This document shows, piece after piece, positions 1 to 8,554 of a stretch of 64,000 nucleotides of DNA (the first letter of the stretch is position 1; the number at the start of each line of letters is the position of its first letter). Both the position numbers and the translations under genes were made by a program. Under the pieces are notes generated by a model. It did not search any database. It saw nothing but the letters and a program-made list of their open reading frames with translations, and was not told the origin of the DNA. Source of the DNA: Romanomermis culicivorax (Eukaryota; Nematoda; Enoplea; Mermithida; Mermithidae); the NCBI GenBank assembly GCA_963922205.1, contig CAWUHX010000023.1, positions 1,240,001 through 1,304,000 of the forward strand. Direction: 5' to 3'.

Positions 1-2
1 AC

Positions 3-3000
3 TTGGATGGGGACGCCTTGGTAAAATTCGAAAATATTTCCAACTCCCCTAATTCTCCTCAGACGTACGATCAATTTAAACGGGCTCTGCTGGATGCCTT
101 CCCTGTTGTTCAAGACACCCTGTTTCATCGTCAAATCTTGAGGGATCGAAAACAAAAACGAACTGAAACAGTAATGGCTTTCTTTAACGAACTCGAAAAA
201 TTGGGCCGGCTTGCCTATCCTAATTTTGAACTAGCTTTACGGGAGAATTTAATTGAACCCGTTTTCCGTGAGGGTCTGTTGAGTGATATTCAAAGTGTCA
301 TCAAGTACAAACAGTACCCTGATTTAGCTGCCCTTGTTTCTGAAGCCGTATTCATAGAACGACAAATGTTGCGGGACGAAGCCAAAGTCCCCTGTCCTAT
401 GTCATATCCCTCGTTTGTCAGGGAACCAGTTTTAGCGGTCCAACATGAGGACCCTTTGAAAAATCAGGTCGATCAGCTGAGCCAAAAGTTTGACAAAATT
501 TTGGATGAACTTCGAAATCATGGTAAAAATGAAAAACAGAGGCGTTCAGATCACGGTGTCACATGCTATAAATGTGGGAAAAAGGGGCATTACGCTAATA
601 CTTGCAAGAAAGCCCCTGACTCCCCTATGGTTCCTACGAGTTCTTCATGTTCTATTTGTAGTCGAGAAGGCCATGTGGCCTCTGAGTGTAAATCAAAATG
701 TCGCTTTTGTAAAAAAGTGGGACATAAGCACAATAAGTGCCCTACCATAGAATGTAGGAAATGTAAACACAAAGGGCATTTGGAAAAATATTGCCCCCAA
801 AAGTATGGTCAGAATCACAATAATGGGTTATCTATCAATCTCCTGGATAGTGACGACCCTGGTATGACCACTTTAAATCATTGTTCTGTCACAGGTCCGG
901 TCATGTCACTAGCATACGACCCCAACTGGAGTAACGACGAGACGGAAAATCGGGCATGGCCAGCGTCCATTCCGCCAACGCCCGAACCAAGCGAGCCCAT
1001 GTCTGAAGGCTTGTTAAGCGAGGGCGAAATCGAACAGGTCGCTGCTGAAAAACCCACCTTGCCCAAAGACTATAAAATTCCCAAAAAGGGCAAAACCGAC
1101 GTTCGCCCTGGATCCGACAGGCCCCCTGTCTTCGACAGACTTGGTGAGAGGCTTGAAGCTCAAGAAAGTTATTTGCCCCATAAAAGGGCTTTTTCTTCAT
1201 TACAGGGTGTAATGGCAATCAGCGGTATTGCCGCTGCCCGAGGTGCAGGCGGGCTCGGACAGCCCGGAGAAGAAAACGTCGAAATCGCACCCGAAACCTC
1301 GTGGGCCAAGGAAACCAATCGACCGGCCCAGGAAGTCCTCAACAGGGCCGTCGACAAAATGGGCCACGGTTCTTCTTTTCTCGAGCAAACGGCCACAACG
1401 AAAATCGTGGCCAGGGGAAAAGAATGCGTGGAAACCGTCCGAACTGGGGCCGACGCCCCTATTGAAAAGGCCACCACCGCCCATACATTTTCTTTAAAAT
1501 GTGTGTATATTTTTTTCACCATTTTTATGGGCGTAAATAAAGTCTCTTCACTTCAAATTTGTGGAACCTCTCAAAGTGGTCACTCAATCGAAATTCCTAA
1601 AACTGTTTCGTGTGTTAGACCCATGGTGGGTGAGAAACCCCTGACAACTATGGGTAAGCTTTTCGTACCTCGCGAGCACCCTAAGCTATCGCCAGCATTC
1701 AAGTGTAGCATCAGAACCCGAACGATTTGTACAAATACGGGATTTTTCGGTTCCAAAGGTATTGTGGGTGATAATACGAAACTTGCAACACTCACCCCTT
1801 TTGAATGCAAAACTTTTTGGTACTCAAAACTTTACAAGGGTCAAACTTTGAACGAGACCCTTCCAAACTTTTGGTCAACTGCAAATACCCTTAGTGTCGA
1901 ATATAGGTGGTGTTGCAATGATCATTGCAGTTCCGTTGAGAATTTAATCATTGAGGAAGGGCAAGTGGCCTCCTGGGATAATTCGAATCTGCTAAGCACC
2001 CTTGGTGATCTTGGGGGCTGTAAACCCAGTTCAGGCCACTGTGTTGCGTCAGACGGAGTGGTTGTTTGGAATGAAACGACCCTCGAATCTATATGCCCTT
2101 TTGAGTACAAAGACAGTTATATTGTGAAACAAACGGGTCATCATATCATCATTGATGACTTGCAAGCTGCGTTTTTCGTTAAAAGATCAAATTTTTCTTA
2201 CAAAAGTTGCCCTAATATCACAAATGGGCTACTCACCGAACAAGGTGTTGTGATCGAGATCAATCAAACCCTTGTAGAAATGGAGGGTCAGAATTCTCCA
2301 CCTGTATTTGATCTAACAGATTCTGACCCCATCAATGCCAAACTAAATTATTTGGCGTTGAAAATGATTGATTTTGAAATGCAAAGTTTTCGAAACGTCT
2401 GGAGTGAACTATGTAGACAGGCCCAACGCCATTTGGATCTTATATGGCAATTTTTACATCTAGATCCCACTCTGGGAGCAAGGGCCTTCCTCCAACGAAC
2501 CGACATTATTGCGCAGTTCACAGGTGAGGCCATAACAATTTGGCCCTGCAGGCAAGTGAATGCCTCTCGAATTTACAAGAATCATAAAATCAATGGCACC
2601 TGCTATGAACATATGCCAGTCTTACTGGGAAACGACTTGATGTTTGTTTCCCCAGGAGGTGTGGATCTCCTACCCTTTAGCCAAAGGGTGGATTGCAACC
2701 ATCAGCCAATTCACCCTTACAAAATCAGTCAAACTTGGCAAACAGAAATGGGTCCTATTCACGTCAGTAAGGTACCCTTAGAAGTCATTTGGCAGGGAAA
2801 CTTCTCAATCTTCAACTTCAAATCTCCGCCAATATTTCATGGTCAGTTGGCAGCAGTTTCAACTAGCCTATCGTTTTTGAAAAGCTATATGTTTCAGACC
2901 CATGATTTGGAACTTGTGGTCAAAAGACTAGTCAATTATACCTCAGAAATGTCCCTTCACTCAGGGACAGTGTACGAATTTCTGGCTGGGTCCGGACAAG

Positions 3001-6000
3001 CAATCGGTAATAGCATTTCAGGGGCTGGTCAAGCCCTTGAACACGTGATTGTTGGGTCACATCAAAGCATGACCCAAGGACTTAATAACTTGCTGAAAGG
3101 ACCCTTGCAGATGTTGGTAAACTTGGCTGTCCTAATAACTTTTGTGGTTGGAGTTATCTATGTTAGCTACTGGGTCTCTCGATGTGCTAAAAGACCCAGG
3201 CAATTGCCAAGGTATGAGCAGCCGAGGAATCGAATTGCTCCTCCGGTTACTCCTACTCTTGGGCAGGCCCTCTTGGAGTTGGCCAGCCTGAGGAATTCGG
3301 AAACCCAAAACAAATACATTATGGTGCCAAATCCACAGGCCCCTAGTGCCCCTTTGATGGAATGGGTGAATAATGCTACCCATGTGAGCGGCGAAAATCG
3401 AAGAACGCCCCATATTATGGTTAGGGTAAACAAAAACGTCACCGCCAATGCTATGGTAGACTGCGGGGCTACATTTACCTTAGTTGACAAACGAATCATT
3501 GATCAATTGGGTGATATTAAAATTGAACCCACAAATATGACCCCTATAGCTGCCAACAACATGAGCATTCATGTTTTGGGTGCAGTTTATCTCACGATTG
3601 AAGTTGGTGCTATCAACGAAACAGTCACAGCACTCGTTCAAGAAAACTGTGCTGCAGACCTTTTACTGGGGTCAAATTTCCTGTTTCGTTTCAAACAGTG
3701 GGCTATAAACAACGAGAAATCATATGTGAAATTGGAAAACGAAATTGTACCCTGCACGGGGGTTAAATATCATTCGTTACGCCACCGAGGCGGCATTTAC
3801 ATGAATGAACGGGTCATTCTTACCCCAAGAAGTGTGACTGAATTTTCAGTCCCTGTTTCAAATCTTTACAGAAATGAGACTATGGTCCAGTTCTCCCCAG
3901 AACCAAATGTGGCAGAAAAACTACATGTATGTTTTGCTGCCACTGTGAGCCCAGTCATTGACTACAACCTGCGGGTTTCAGTGATGAACCCCTTGAACTC
4001 AGAAGTCACACTGTATCCGGACATGTGCATTGGTTCCGTGGCCTGTTACGTGGCGACCAGAACAGAAGCATACAATGGTAACCTAGATGGGTCAGTCAAG
4101 GAGAAACCCATAAAAGAATGGTTGAACCAAACTGTAGATTTGTCTGGTTCTGACCTTACAGATACGGAAAAACAACTTCTTTTGGATCTGCTGGCTAAAT
4201 ATCCAAACTTATACGCCAAGACAAAGGCAGATGTTGGTCGTACAACACTGGTGGAACATTCAATTGAGACACAGGGTAGCACGCCAGTGAAAAGACCCCT
4301 TTTTCGAACAGCCCCTAAAGAGAAGGCTTTGATTGAAGAAGAAATCAGAAAACTGGAAAATAGTGGGATAATCTCAAAGAGCAGTTCCCCTTGGTGCACA
4401 AATACAGTCCTGGTTAAAAAGAAGGACGGCGGTTTTCGCCTCTGCATTGATTTTCGAGGCCTAAACAATGTGACCAAAAAGGATACATACCCCCTTCCAC
4501 GCATTGATGATATTTTTGATGCTTTGAGGGGTATGCGATATTTTACGACTTTAGATCAAACGAACGCTTATTACAGCATACCAATTGCTGACCAGGATCG
4601 GGAAAAAACGGCGTTCAACTGCTCGTCTGGGCAGTATCACTTCAACTACCTGCCTTTTGGGCTTTGCAATGCCCCTGCAACCTTTCAACGCTTGATGGAT
4701 GTTTTACTTTCGGGGTTACAGTGGTCGAATTGCCTCGTTTATTTGGACGATGTTTTAGTATTCGCACGGACCCATGCAGAAATGTTGGCTCGGCTAGACG
4801 TCGTTTTGAGCCGCATGGATAACGCTGGCTTGAAATTGAAGCTCGGAAAATGTAAGTTTTCGCAGACCAAAGTTCACTACCTGGGCCACATAATCTCTGA
4901 GAAAGGAATAGCTCCAGACCCTGGCAAAGTGGAAGCTATTTCCCAACTTCCTGCCCCGACTAATGTTAGGGAAGTCAAGTCATTTTTGGGTCTTCCATCA
5001 TATTATCGACGTTTCATAAAGGGCTGCTCTATGCTTGCCAACCCTTTGACAAGGTTATTAAAAAAGGATACCCCTTTCGCCTGGGGCACAGAGCAACAAG
5101 CAGCCTTTGACGCACTCAAAACTTGCCTCATTTCGGCCCCTCTCCTGGCTCATCCAGATTTCTCAAAAGCTTTCATTTTACAAACAGATGCCTCTCTGCT
5201 TGGTATAGGCGCTGTTTTGAGTCAAATTGGGGATGACATGCTTGAGCATCCCATTGCTTTTGCAAGCCGTGGGCTAAAGCCCGCTGAGAAAAATTATCCG
5301 ATCACTGAACTAGAAGCCCTAGCAGTTGTCGAATTTGTCAAGTACTTTAGGGCTTATTTGTTTCAACAAGAAGTGATAGTCCATACTGACCACACTGCTG
5401 TCAAGGCGGTTCTCAACAAAGAGAACCCCTCCCCTCGTATTGCACGTTGGGGTTTAGCCTTATCTGGCTTTCAGTTGGATATCAGGCCCCGTCGTGGTGT
5501 GGCCAACCGAAATGCTGATGCAGTTTCGCGTTTCCCTGACCCAAAATCTGAACCCACTTTTGATATCGATACCTTAGAGACTCGTCCAGAGACTAACGTT
5601 GTTCAAACAGACCTTGAAAACACGGAAAGCAAGGGCTCAATAAACATTATCCAAGCCCCAGTCCAAGGTCTAGAAAATGAGGCCACTGATGCGGAAGAAT
5701 TGGCCAAAAACTTTGCAGAATTTCAACTGATAGATACAGACACCTGCAAACTCCTTACGGATCTTAGGAATGGAAATTCCGAACTCTTAAAGCACTATTG
5801 TGAGGAAAACGGGCTTCTCTACCGTCTCTCAAATGGGAAAAAGCGACTTTACATTCCCAAAGCCCTACGTCATGAGGTCATGAGGACCCATCACGACTCA
5901 AAATTTGCGGGCCATTTCGCCTTTGAAAAAACCTTACATTCGATTGCAGACCGGTATTATTGGCCCCGGATGCACAATGATATAAAATCATACTGTGAAA

Positions 6001-7103
6001 CATGTTCAAAATGCCAAATGAACAAACCTGTTAGACATCGCATCAAGGCAAAGATGGTTCCTATCTTCAGTAGTGAACCATTTGAGCGGGTTGGGCTAGA
6101 TTGCATTGGCCCTATCACCCCTTCAATCAATGGAAACTTGCACATCGTCGTCTTCGTCGACTATTTCACGAAATACATGGAGGCTTTCCCGGTACCTAAT
6201 ATAACCGCAAAGACTATAGCCTCTGTTTTCGTCAATCAAATCGTTTGTAAGCATGGTGCGCCCAAAATCATTCATTGTGATCGGGCCTCTGATTTCACAT
6301 CAGAACTTTTCACAGAAATCACAAGATTATGCAGTACCAGAAAGGTACATACGACCCCCTACCACCCTTGCGCCAATGGTGAGGTCGAAAGAGGGAACCA
6401 AACCCTCGTCACACGTCTACGAATGTTCGTCGATGATCGTCACGACGATTGGGATGATTACATCCCTTTTTCAGTCTTCGCCATAAACACTCATGTGAAT
6501 AAAACGACGGGTTTCTCACCCTTCGAATTAATTTATGGCAGGAAGCCCCGATTGCCCTCAGAAACCCTTTTCCCGAGGTCTCCTTATCAGGTTGACCCAG
6601 ACGATTACTTAACAAGGGTAAAAACTTATCTTTCATCCGCATTCGACAAAGTGAACAGAGCAACCAACGAAGCCCAATCGAATTACACTGCTCAATACAA
6701 TAAGAACGCCAACGACACCCAGTATGAAGTTGGAGGCTACGTTCTTCGGAAAACACATACAATGAAACGGCTAGAATGTCCAAAATTCATAACCAAACAA
6801 CATGGACCATTTAAAATCGTTGGTATTTCATATCCAAATATCCTTCTCGAAAATGAAAAGGGTAAGCAATTCACGATCCATGTCAACGAAACAGTACCCT
6901 TTCACTCAAGGGTCGCATATCAAGAAAATGGACCCTCAATGCCGAATTGTTCAATTATCTCGACTCGTCCATCAATCAACAGTTCAAAATCGGCTGGCAA
7001 CAAATGGCGACGTCTATACAGCCGATTCACATCCAAAAATCGACGCCTGGACTGCGAACGAGGACGTCCGCTTTTTAAAGGACGGGAATGTCACGAGGAG
7101 TGA
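3..7103 (+). CDS. Gag-Env-like-Pol polyprotein of LTR retroelement (5' partial)
   Basis: The frame is open at the left edge; the first codon is TTG, so the true start lies upstream. Residues are counted from base 3. Gag: capsid-like region about 1-160, then four CCHC zinc knuckles at 188-201, 216-229, 233-246 and 251-264. A polar linker follows to about 499. Then comes a membrane glycoprotein-like block, about 500-1075. The aspartic protease has its catalytic Asp at 1153 (VDCGA, with Cys where Ser or Thr is usual). Reverse transcriptase carries YLDD at 1580-1583. RNase H is at about 1727-1845. Integrase has an HHCC finger at about 1960-2005 and catalytic Asp2033, Asp2093 and Glu2129 (D35E spacing). 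A GPF module lies near the C-terminus and there is no chromodomain. All catalytic residues are present and no frameshift or stop occurs. Placing the glycoprotein upstream of protease is abnormal for this group, where env usually follows pol. Confidence 0.92.
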   Translation: MDGDALVKFENISNSPNSPQTYDQFKRALLDAFPVVQDTLFHRQILRDRKQKRTETVMAFFNELEKLGRLAYPNFELALRENLIEPVFREGLLSDIQSVIKYKQYPDLAALVSEAVFIERQMLRDEAKVPCPMSYPSFVREPVLAVQHEDPLKNQVDQLSQKFDKILDELRNHGKNEKQRRSDHGVTCYKCGKKGHYANTCKKAPDSPMVPTSSSCSICSREGHVASECKSKCRFCKKVGHKHNKCPTIECRKCKHKGHLEKYCPQKYGQNHNNGLSINLLDSDDPGMTTLNHCSVTGPVMSLAYDPNWSNDETENRAWPASIPPTPEPSEPMSEGLLSEGEIEQVAAEKPTLPKDYKIPKKGKTDVRPGSDRPPVFDRLGERLEAQESYLPHKRAFSSLQGVMAISGIAAARGAGGLGQPGEENVEIAPETSWAKETNRPAQEVLNRAVDKMGHGSSFLEQTATTKIVARGKECVETVRTGADAPIEKATTAHTFSLKCVYIFFTIFMGVNKVSSLQICGTSQSGHSIEIPKTVSCVRPMVGEKPLTTMGKLFVPREHPKLSPAFKCSIRTRTICTNTGFFGSKGIVGDNTKLATLTPFECKTFWYSKLYKGQTLNETLPNFWSTANTLSVEYRWCCNDHCSSVENLIIEEGQVASWDNSNLLSTLGDLGGCKPSSGHCVASDGVVVWNETTLESICPFEYKDSYIVKQTGHHIIIDDLQAAFFVKRSNFSYKSCPNITNGLLTEQGVVIEINQTLVEMEGQNSPPVFDLTDSDPINAKLNYLALKMIDFEMQSFRNVWSELCRQAQRHLDLIWQFLHLDPTLGARAFLQRTDIIAQFTGEAITIWPCRQVNASRIYKNHKINGTCYEHMPVLLGNDLMFVSPGGVDLLPFSQRVDCNHQPIHPYKISQTWQTEMGPIHVSKVPLEVIWQGNFSIFNFKSPPIFHGQLAAVSTSLSFLKSYMFQTHDLELVVKRLVNYTSEMSLHSGTVYEFLAGSGQAIGNSISGAGQALEHVIVGSHQSMTQGLNNLLKGPLQMLVNLAVLITFVVGVIYVSYWVSRCAKRPRQLPRYEQPRNRIAPPVTPTLGQALLELASLRNSETQNKYIMVPNPQAPSAPLMEWVNNATHVSGENRRTPHIMVRVNKNVTANAMVDCGATFTLVDKRIIDQLGDIKIEPTNMTPIAANNMSIHVLGAVYLTIEVGAINETVTALVQENCAADLLLGSNFLFRFKQWAINNEKSYVKLENEIVPCTGVKYHSLRHRGGIYMNERVILTPRSVTEFSVPVSNLYRNETMVQFSPEPNVAEKLHVCFAATVSPVIDYNLRVSVMNPLNSEVTLYPDMCIGSVACYVATRTEAYNGNLDGSVKEKPIKEWLNQTVDLSGSDLTDTEKQLLLDLLAKYPNLYAKTKADVGRTTLVEHSIETQGSTPVKRPLFRTAPKEKALIEEEIRKLENSGIISKSSSPWCTNTVLVKKKDGGFRLCIDFRGLNNVTKKDTYPLPRIDDIFDALRGMRYFTTLDQTNAYYSIPIADQDREKTAFNCSSGQYHFNYLPFGLCNAPATFQRLMDVLLSGLQWSNCLVYLDDVLVFARTHAEMLARLDVVLSRMDNAGLKLKLGKCKFSQTKVHYLGHIISEKGIAPDPGKVEAISQLPAPTNVREVKSFLGLPSYYRRFIKGCSMLANPLTRLLKKDTPFAWGTEQQAAFDALKTCLISAPLLAHPDFSKAFILQTDASLLGIGAVLSQIGDDMLEHPIAFASRGLKPAEKNYPITELEALAVVEFVKYFRAYLFQQEVIVHTDHTAVKAVLNKENPSPRIARWGLALSGFQLDIRPRRGVANRNADAVSRFPDPKSEPTFDIDTLETRPETNVVQTDLENTESKGSINIIQAPVQGLENEATDAEELAKNFAEFQLIDTDTCKLLTDLRNGNSELLKHYCEENGLLYRLSNGKKRLYIPKALRHEVMRTHHDSKFAGHFAFEKTLHSIADRYYWPRMHNDIKSYCETCSKCQMNKPVRHRIKAKMVPIFSSEPFERVGLDCIGPITPSINGNLHIVVFVDYFTKYMEAFPVPNITAKTIASVFVNQIVCKHGAPKIIHCDRASDFTSELFTEITRLCSTRKVHTTPYHPCANGEVERGNQTLVTRLRMFVDDRHDDWDDYIPFSVFAINTHVNKTTGFSPFELIYGRKPRLPSETLFPRSPYQVDPDDYLTRVKTYLSSAFDKVNRATNEAQSNYTAQYNKNANDTQYEVGGYVLRKTHTMKRLECPKFITKQHGPFKIVGISYPNILLENEKGKQFTIHVNETVPFHSRVAYQENGPSMPNCSIISTRPSINSSKSAGNKWRRLYSRFTSKNRRLDCERGRPLFKGRECHEE
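1500..3210 (+). other. envelope-like glycoprotein segment inside the polyprotein
   Basis: This is part of the same frame as Gag and Pol. It opens with a short hydrophobic stretch (residues about 500-513) that could act as a signal or anchor. A cysteine-rich ectodomain with nine N-glycosylation sequons follows (NET, NET, NFS, NIT, NQT, NAS, NGT, NFS, NYT). A Gly/Gln-rich stem comes next, then a strong transmembrane helix at about 1037-1058, then a basic tail (RCAKRPR). This layout matches a viral-type surface glycoprotein. I could not assign it to a fusion-protein class or to baculovirus F, phlebovirus G2 or chuvirus-like families by eye. How it would be made separately from Gag-Pol is not visible: it has no Met directly before the hydrophobic stretch, so splicing or proteolysis may be needed. 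Confidence 0.75.
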
Positions 7104-7260
7104 CAAAAATGTAAAGTTATGTAAAGTTATGTACTGTATATTCTCTGAAAATTCTACCATGTTTTTCCTCCAAAAAAATTCCGGTTAAAACCTGTTTTTG
7201 TACAGTTATTTTTCGTTCATTAGAATTACGAGTTTTATGCACTCGAGCACTTTTTATTGT

Positions 7261-7385
7261 AATTATGCACACCTCAACGAAAATGGTGGCGACAACTCAA
7301 AAACACTAATTAGGAACTCTCGCGTAATTATGCACTTCAACGAAAGTGGTGGCGACATCTAAAAACACTAATTACGGGCATTTGC
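7261..7385. repeat. 65-bp direct repeat, two units, downstream of pol
   Basis: Two imperfect copies start at 7261 and 7326. Each runs AATTATGCAC, then TCAACGAAA, then GGTGGCGACA, then AAAACACTAATTA. They lie between the pol stop codon and the candidate 3' LTR. They could be element untranslated sequence or an LTR-internal duplication. Confidence 0.7.
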
Positions 7386-7890
7386 ATAACAGGGCTAATT
7401 GTGGCGCCCTGTAGATTTCAGAACCTACAGTAACTCAAGTATGGTCCGCGCCGACCACTGTAGGTGTTTTTCATGTCTGAAATGTGGGTCAAGTGGGTCT
7501 GAGACGAAGAAGAAGACCCTGTTTTTCGAAAGATGACCAGTCTTGGTTTTTCGCAGCAACCAGAATAGTTGGATCCGGCGCCGGATTCCATCGGTTATTC
7601 TTCGTTACGCGAATCTTTGGTTTTTACGTCGACCTCAGCAATTGAATCCCGCGCCGGATTCTGTCAGTAATTGTGCCTTACGAGAATCGTCCCGCGACTG
7701 GACCGTTATTTCGTTTGTGTATTTTCGCGCCGAGTGTTACGTAGTGTAATTCCGCACCCGTTTTACGTTTGCGTTTTGCACCGATTTTACATTTCGTATC
7801 GAACCAACGTTTGTACGAAGGTTGTAAGTTGTAAATTAGTAAAGTCAAAACCCAACTTGCTTAGGTACACATCAACCAGTTACAGTAACC
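7386..7890 (+). mobile_element. candidate 3' LTR of the retroelement
   Basis: This non-coding stretch follows the pol frame. It contains TGTAGATTTC at 7411 and ends near CAGTTACA at 7887, giving a TG...CA-type unit of about 477 bp. The other LTR in the window (43047-43950) also ends in TTACA about 40 bp after AGTAAAG. That similarity is the main support. The boundaries are uncertain. Confidence 0.35.
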
Positions 7891-8305
7891 GCTGACAATT
7901 GGTCGGTAGGCGTGTGCTGATTCCGGACCATACGTTTTCACTTATATTAGATTGATTGATAATTTGAGTCGGGTGATAACCGCTAATTGGTCAGTAGGCG
8001 GTCCTATAGGTCGGTAGGCGGTCATTTTCACTTCTGAAAAACCAATAGATTTTATTCGAAAAAATGAAAAAAAACGAAATCCTCGAGAAAATGTCCGAAA
8101 TTTTGTCGATTTTTTTCGAAACCTACAACTTCGAGTCACGTGAAGATCGCTTATTGGTTCGTAAGCGATCTTTCAAGATTCGTGACCATAAAATGTCGAC
8201 TCATCAATTCGTAGATTTGATTGACTAGTATTTCTAGCCACGTGACGTCTGCTGATTGGCGGGTGGCAGGCGTCCCCCGATCACTCCAAGCCAATCAGAT
8301 TGGCT
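7885..8305. repeat. stem-loop cluster with ATTGG loops and CACGTG boxes
   Basis: Inverted repeats with ATTGG in or beside the loop occur at 7977-8001 (arms ACCGCTA/TAGGCGGT), 8144-8169 (GATCGCTTA/TAAGCGATC, perfect 9-bp arms) and 8244-8274 (GACGTCTGC/GCAGGCGTC, one mismatch). A perfect AAGCCAAT-CAG-ATTGGCTT hairpin lies at about 8288-8306. The phrase ATTGGTCGGTAGGCG and variants recur at 7898, 7986 and 8011. CACGTG occurs at 8137 and 8239. The block lies between the retroelement and the 3' end of the aconitase gene. It could be a CCAAT-box promoter-like region or a structured repeat; its function is unknown. Confidence 0.5.
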
Positions 8306-8554
8306 TATTGAAAAAAAACGACATAAATCGAGAAAAATTTGTATCTTCCGCTACTTGGAAAACAAATAAAACATATTCGTCTTGATAGAACTGTATATTT
8401 CACTAAACTTCATATGCTATATTGTATAGCATTCTACAAAAAAAGTTTTACACAACATAAAAGCACGAAAATGGCCCGATCGGTTCCAAAAAATGGAGCA
8501 TTAAATATATTGCAAACCTGAAACTAACTTCAGCACGTTAAAAAATTTTCATTT

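Larger units (their letters stand above)
1..7890 (+). mobile_element. Ty3/gypsy-order LTR retroelement, 5' end outside window
   Basis: The window opens inside the element: coding sequence is already running at base 1, so the 5' LTR, primer site and Gag N-terminus are missing. The domain order protease, reverse transcriptase, RNase H, integrase is that of the Ty3/gypsy (Metaviridae) group. A continuous frame of more than 7 kb without a stop suggests a young, possibly functional insertion. The 3' terminal repeat must lie within about 7.2-7.9 kb, but its edges cannot be fixed without the 5' copy. Bases 7411-7887 (TGTAG...TTACA) are one possible placement. No clear polypurine tract is visible. 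Confidence 0.9.

Noticed and set aside
901..1522. Minus-strand and alternative + strand frames over the Gag-Env linker
   Set aside because: Shadows of the main retroelement frame, with no family signature.
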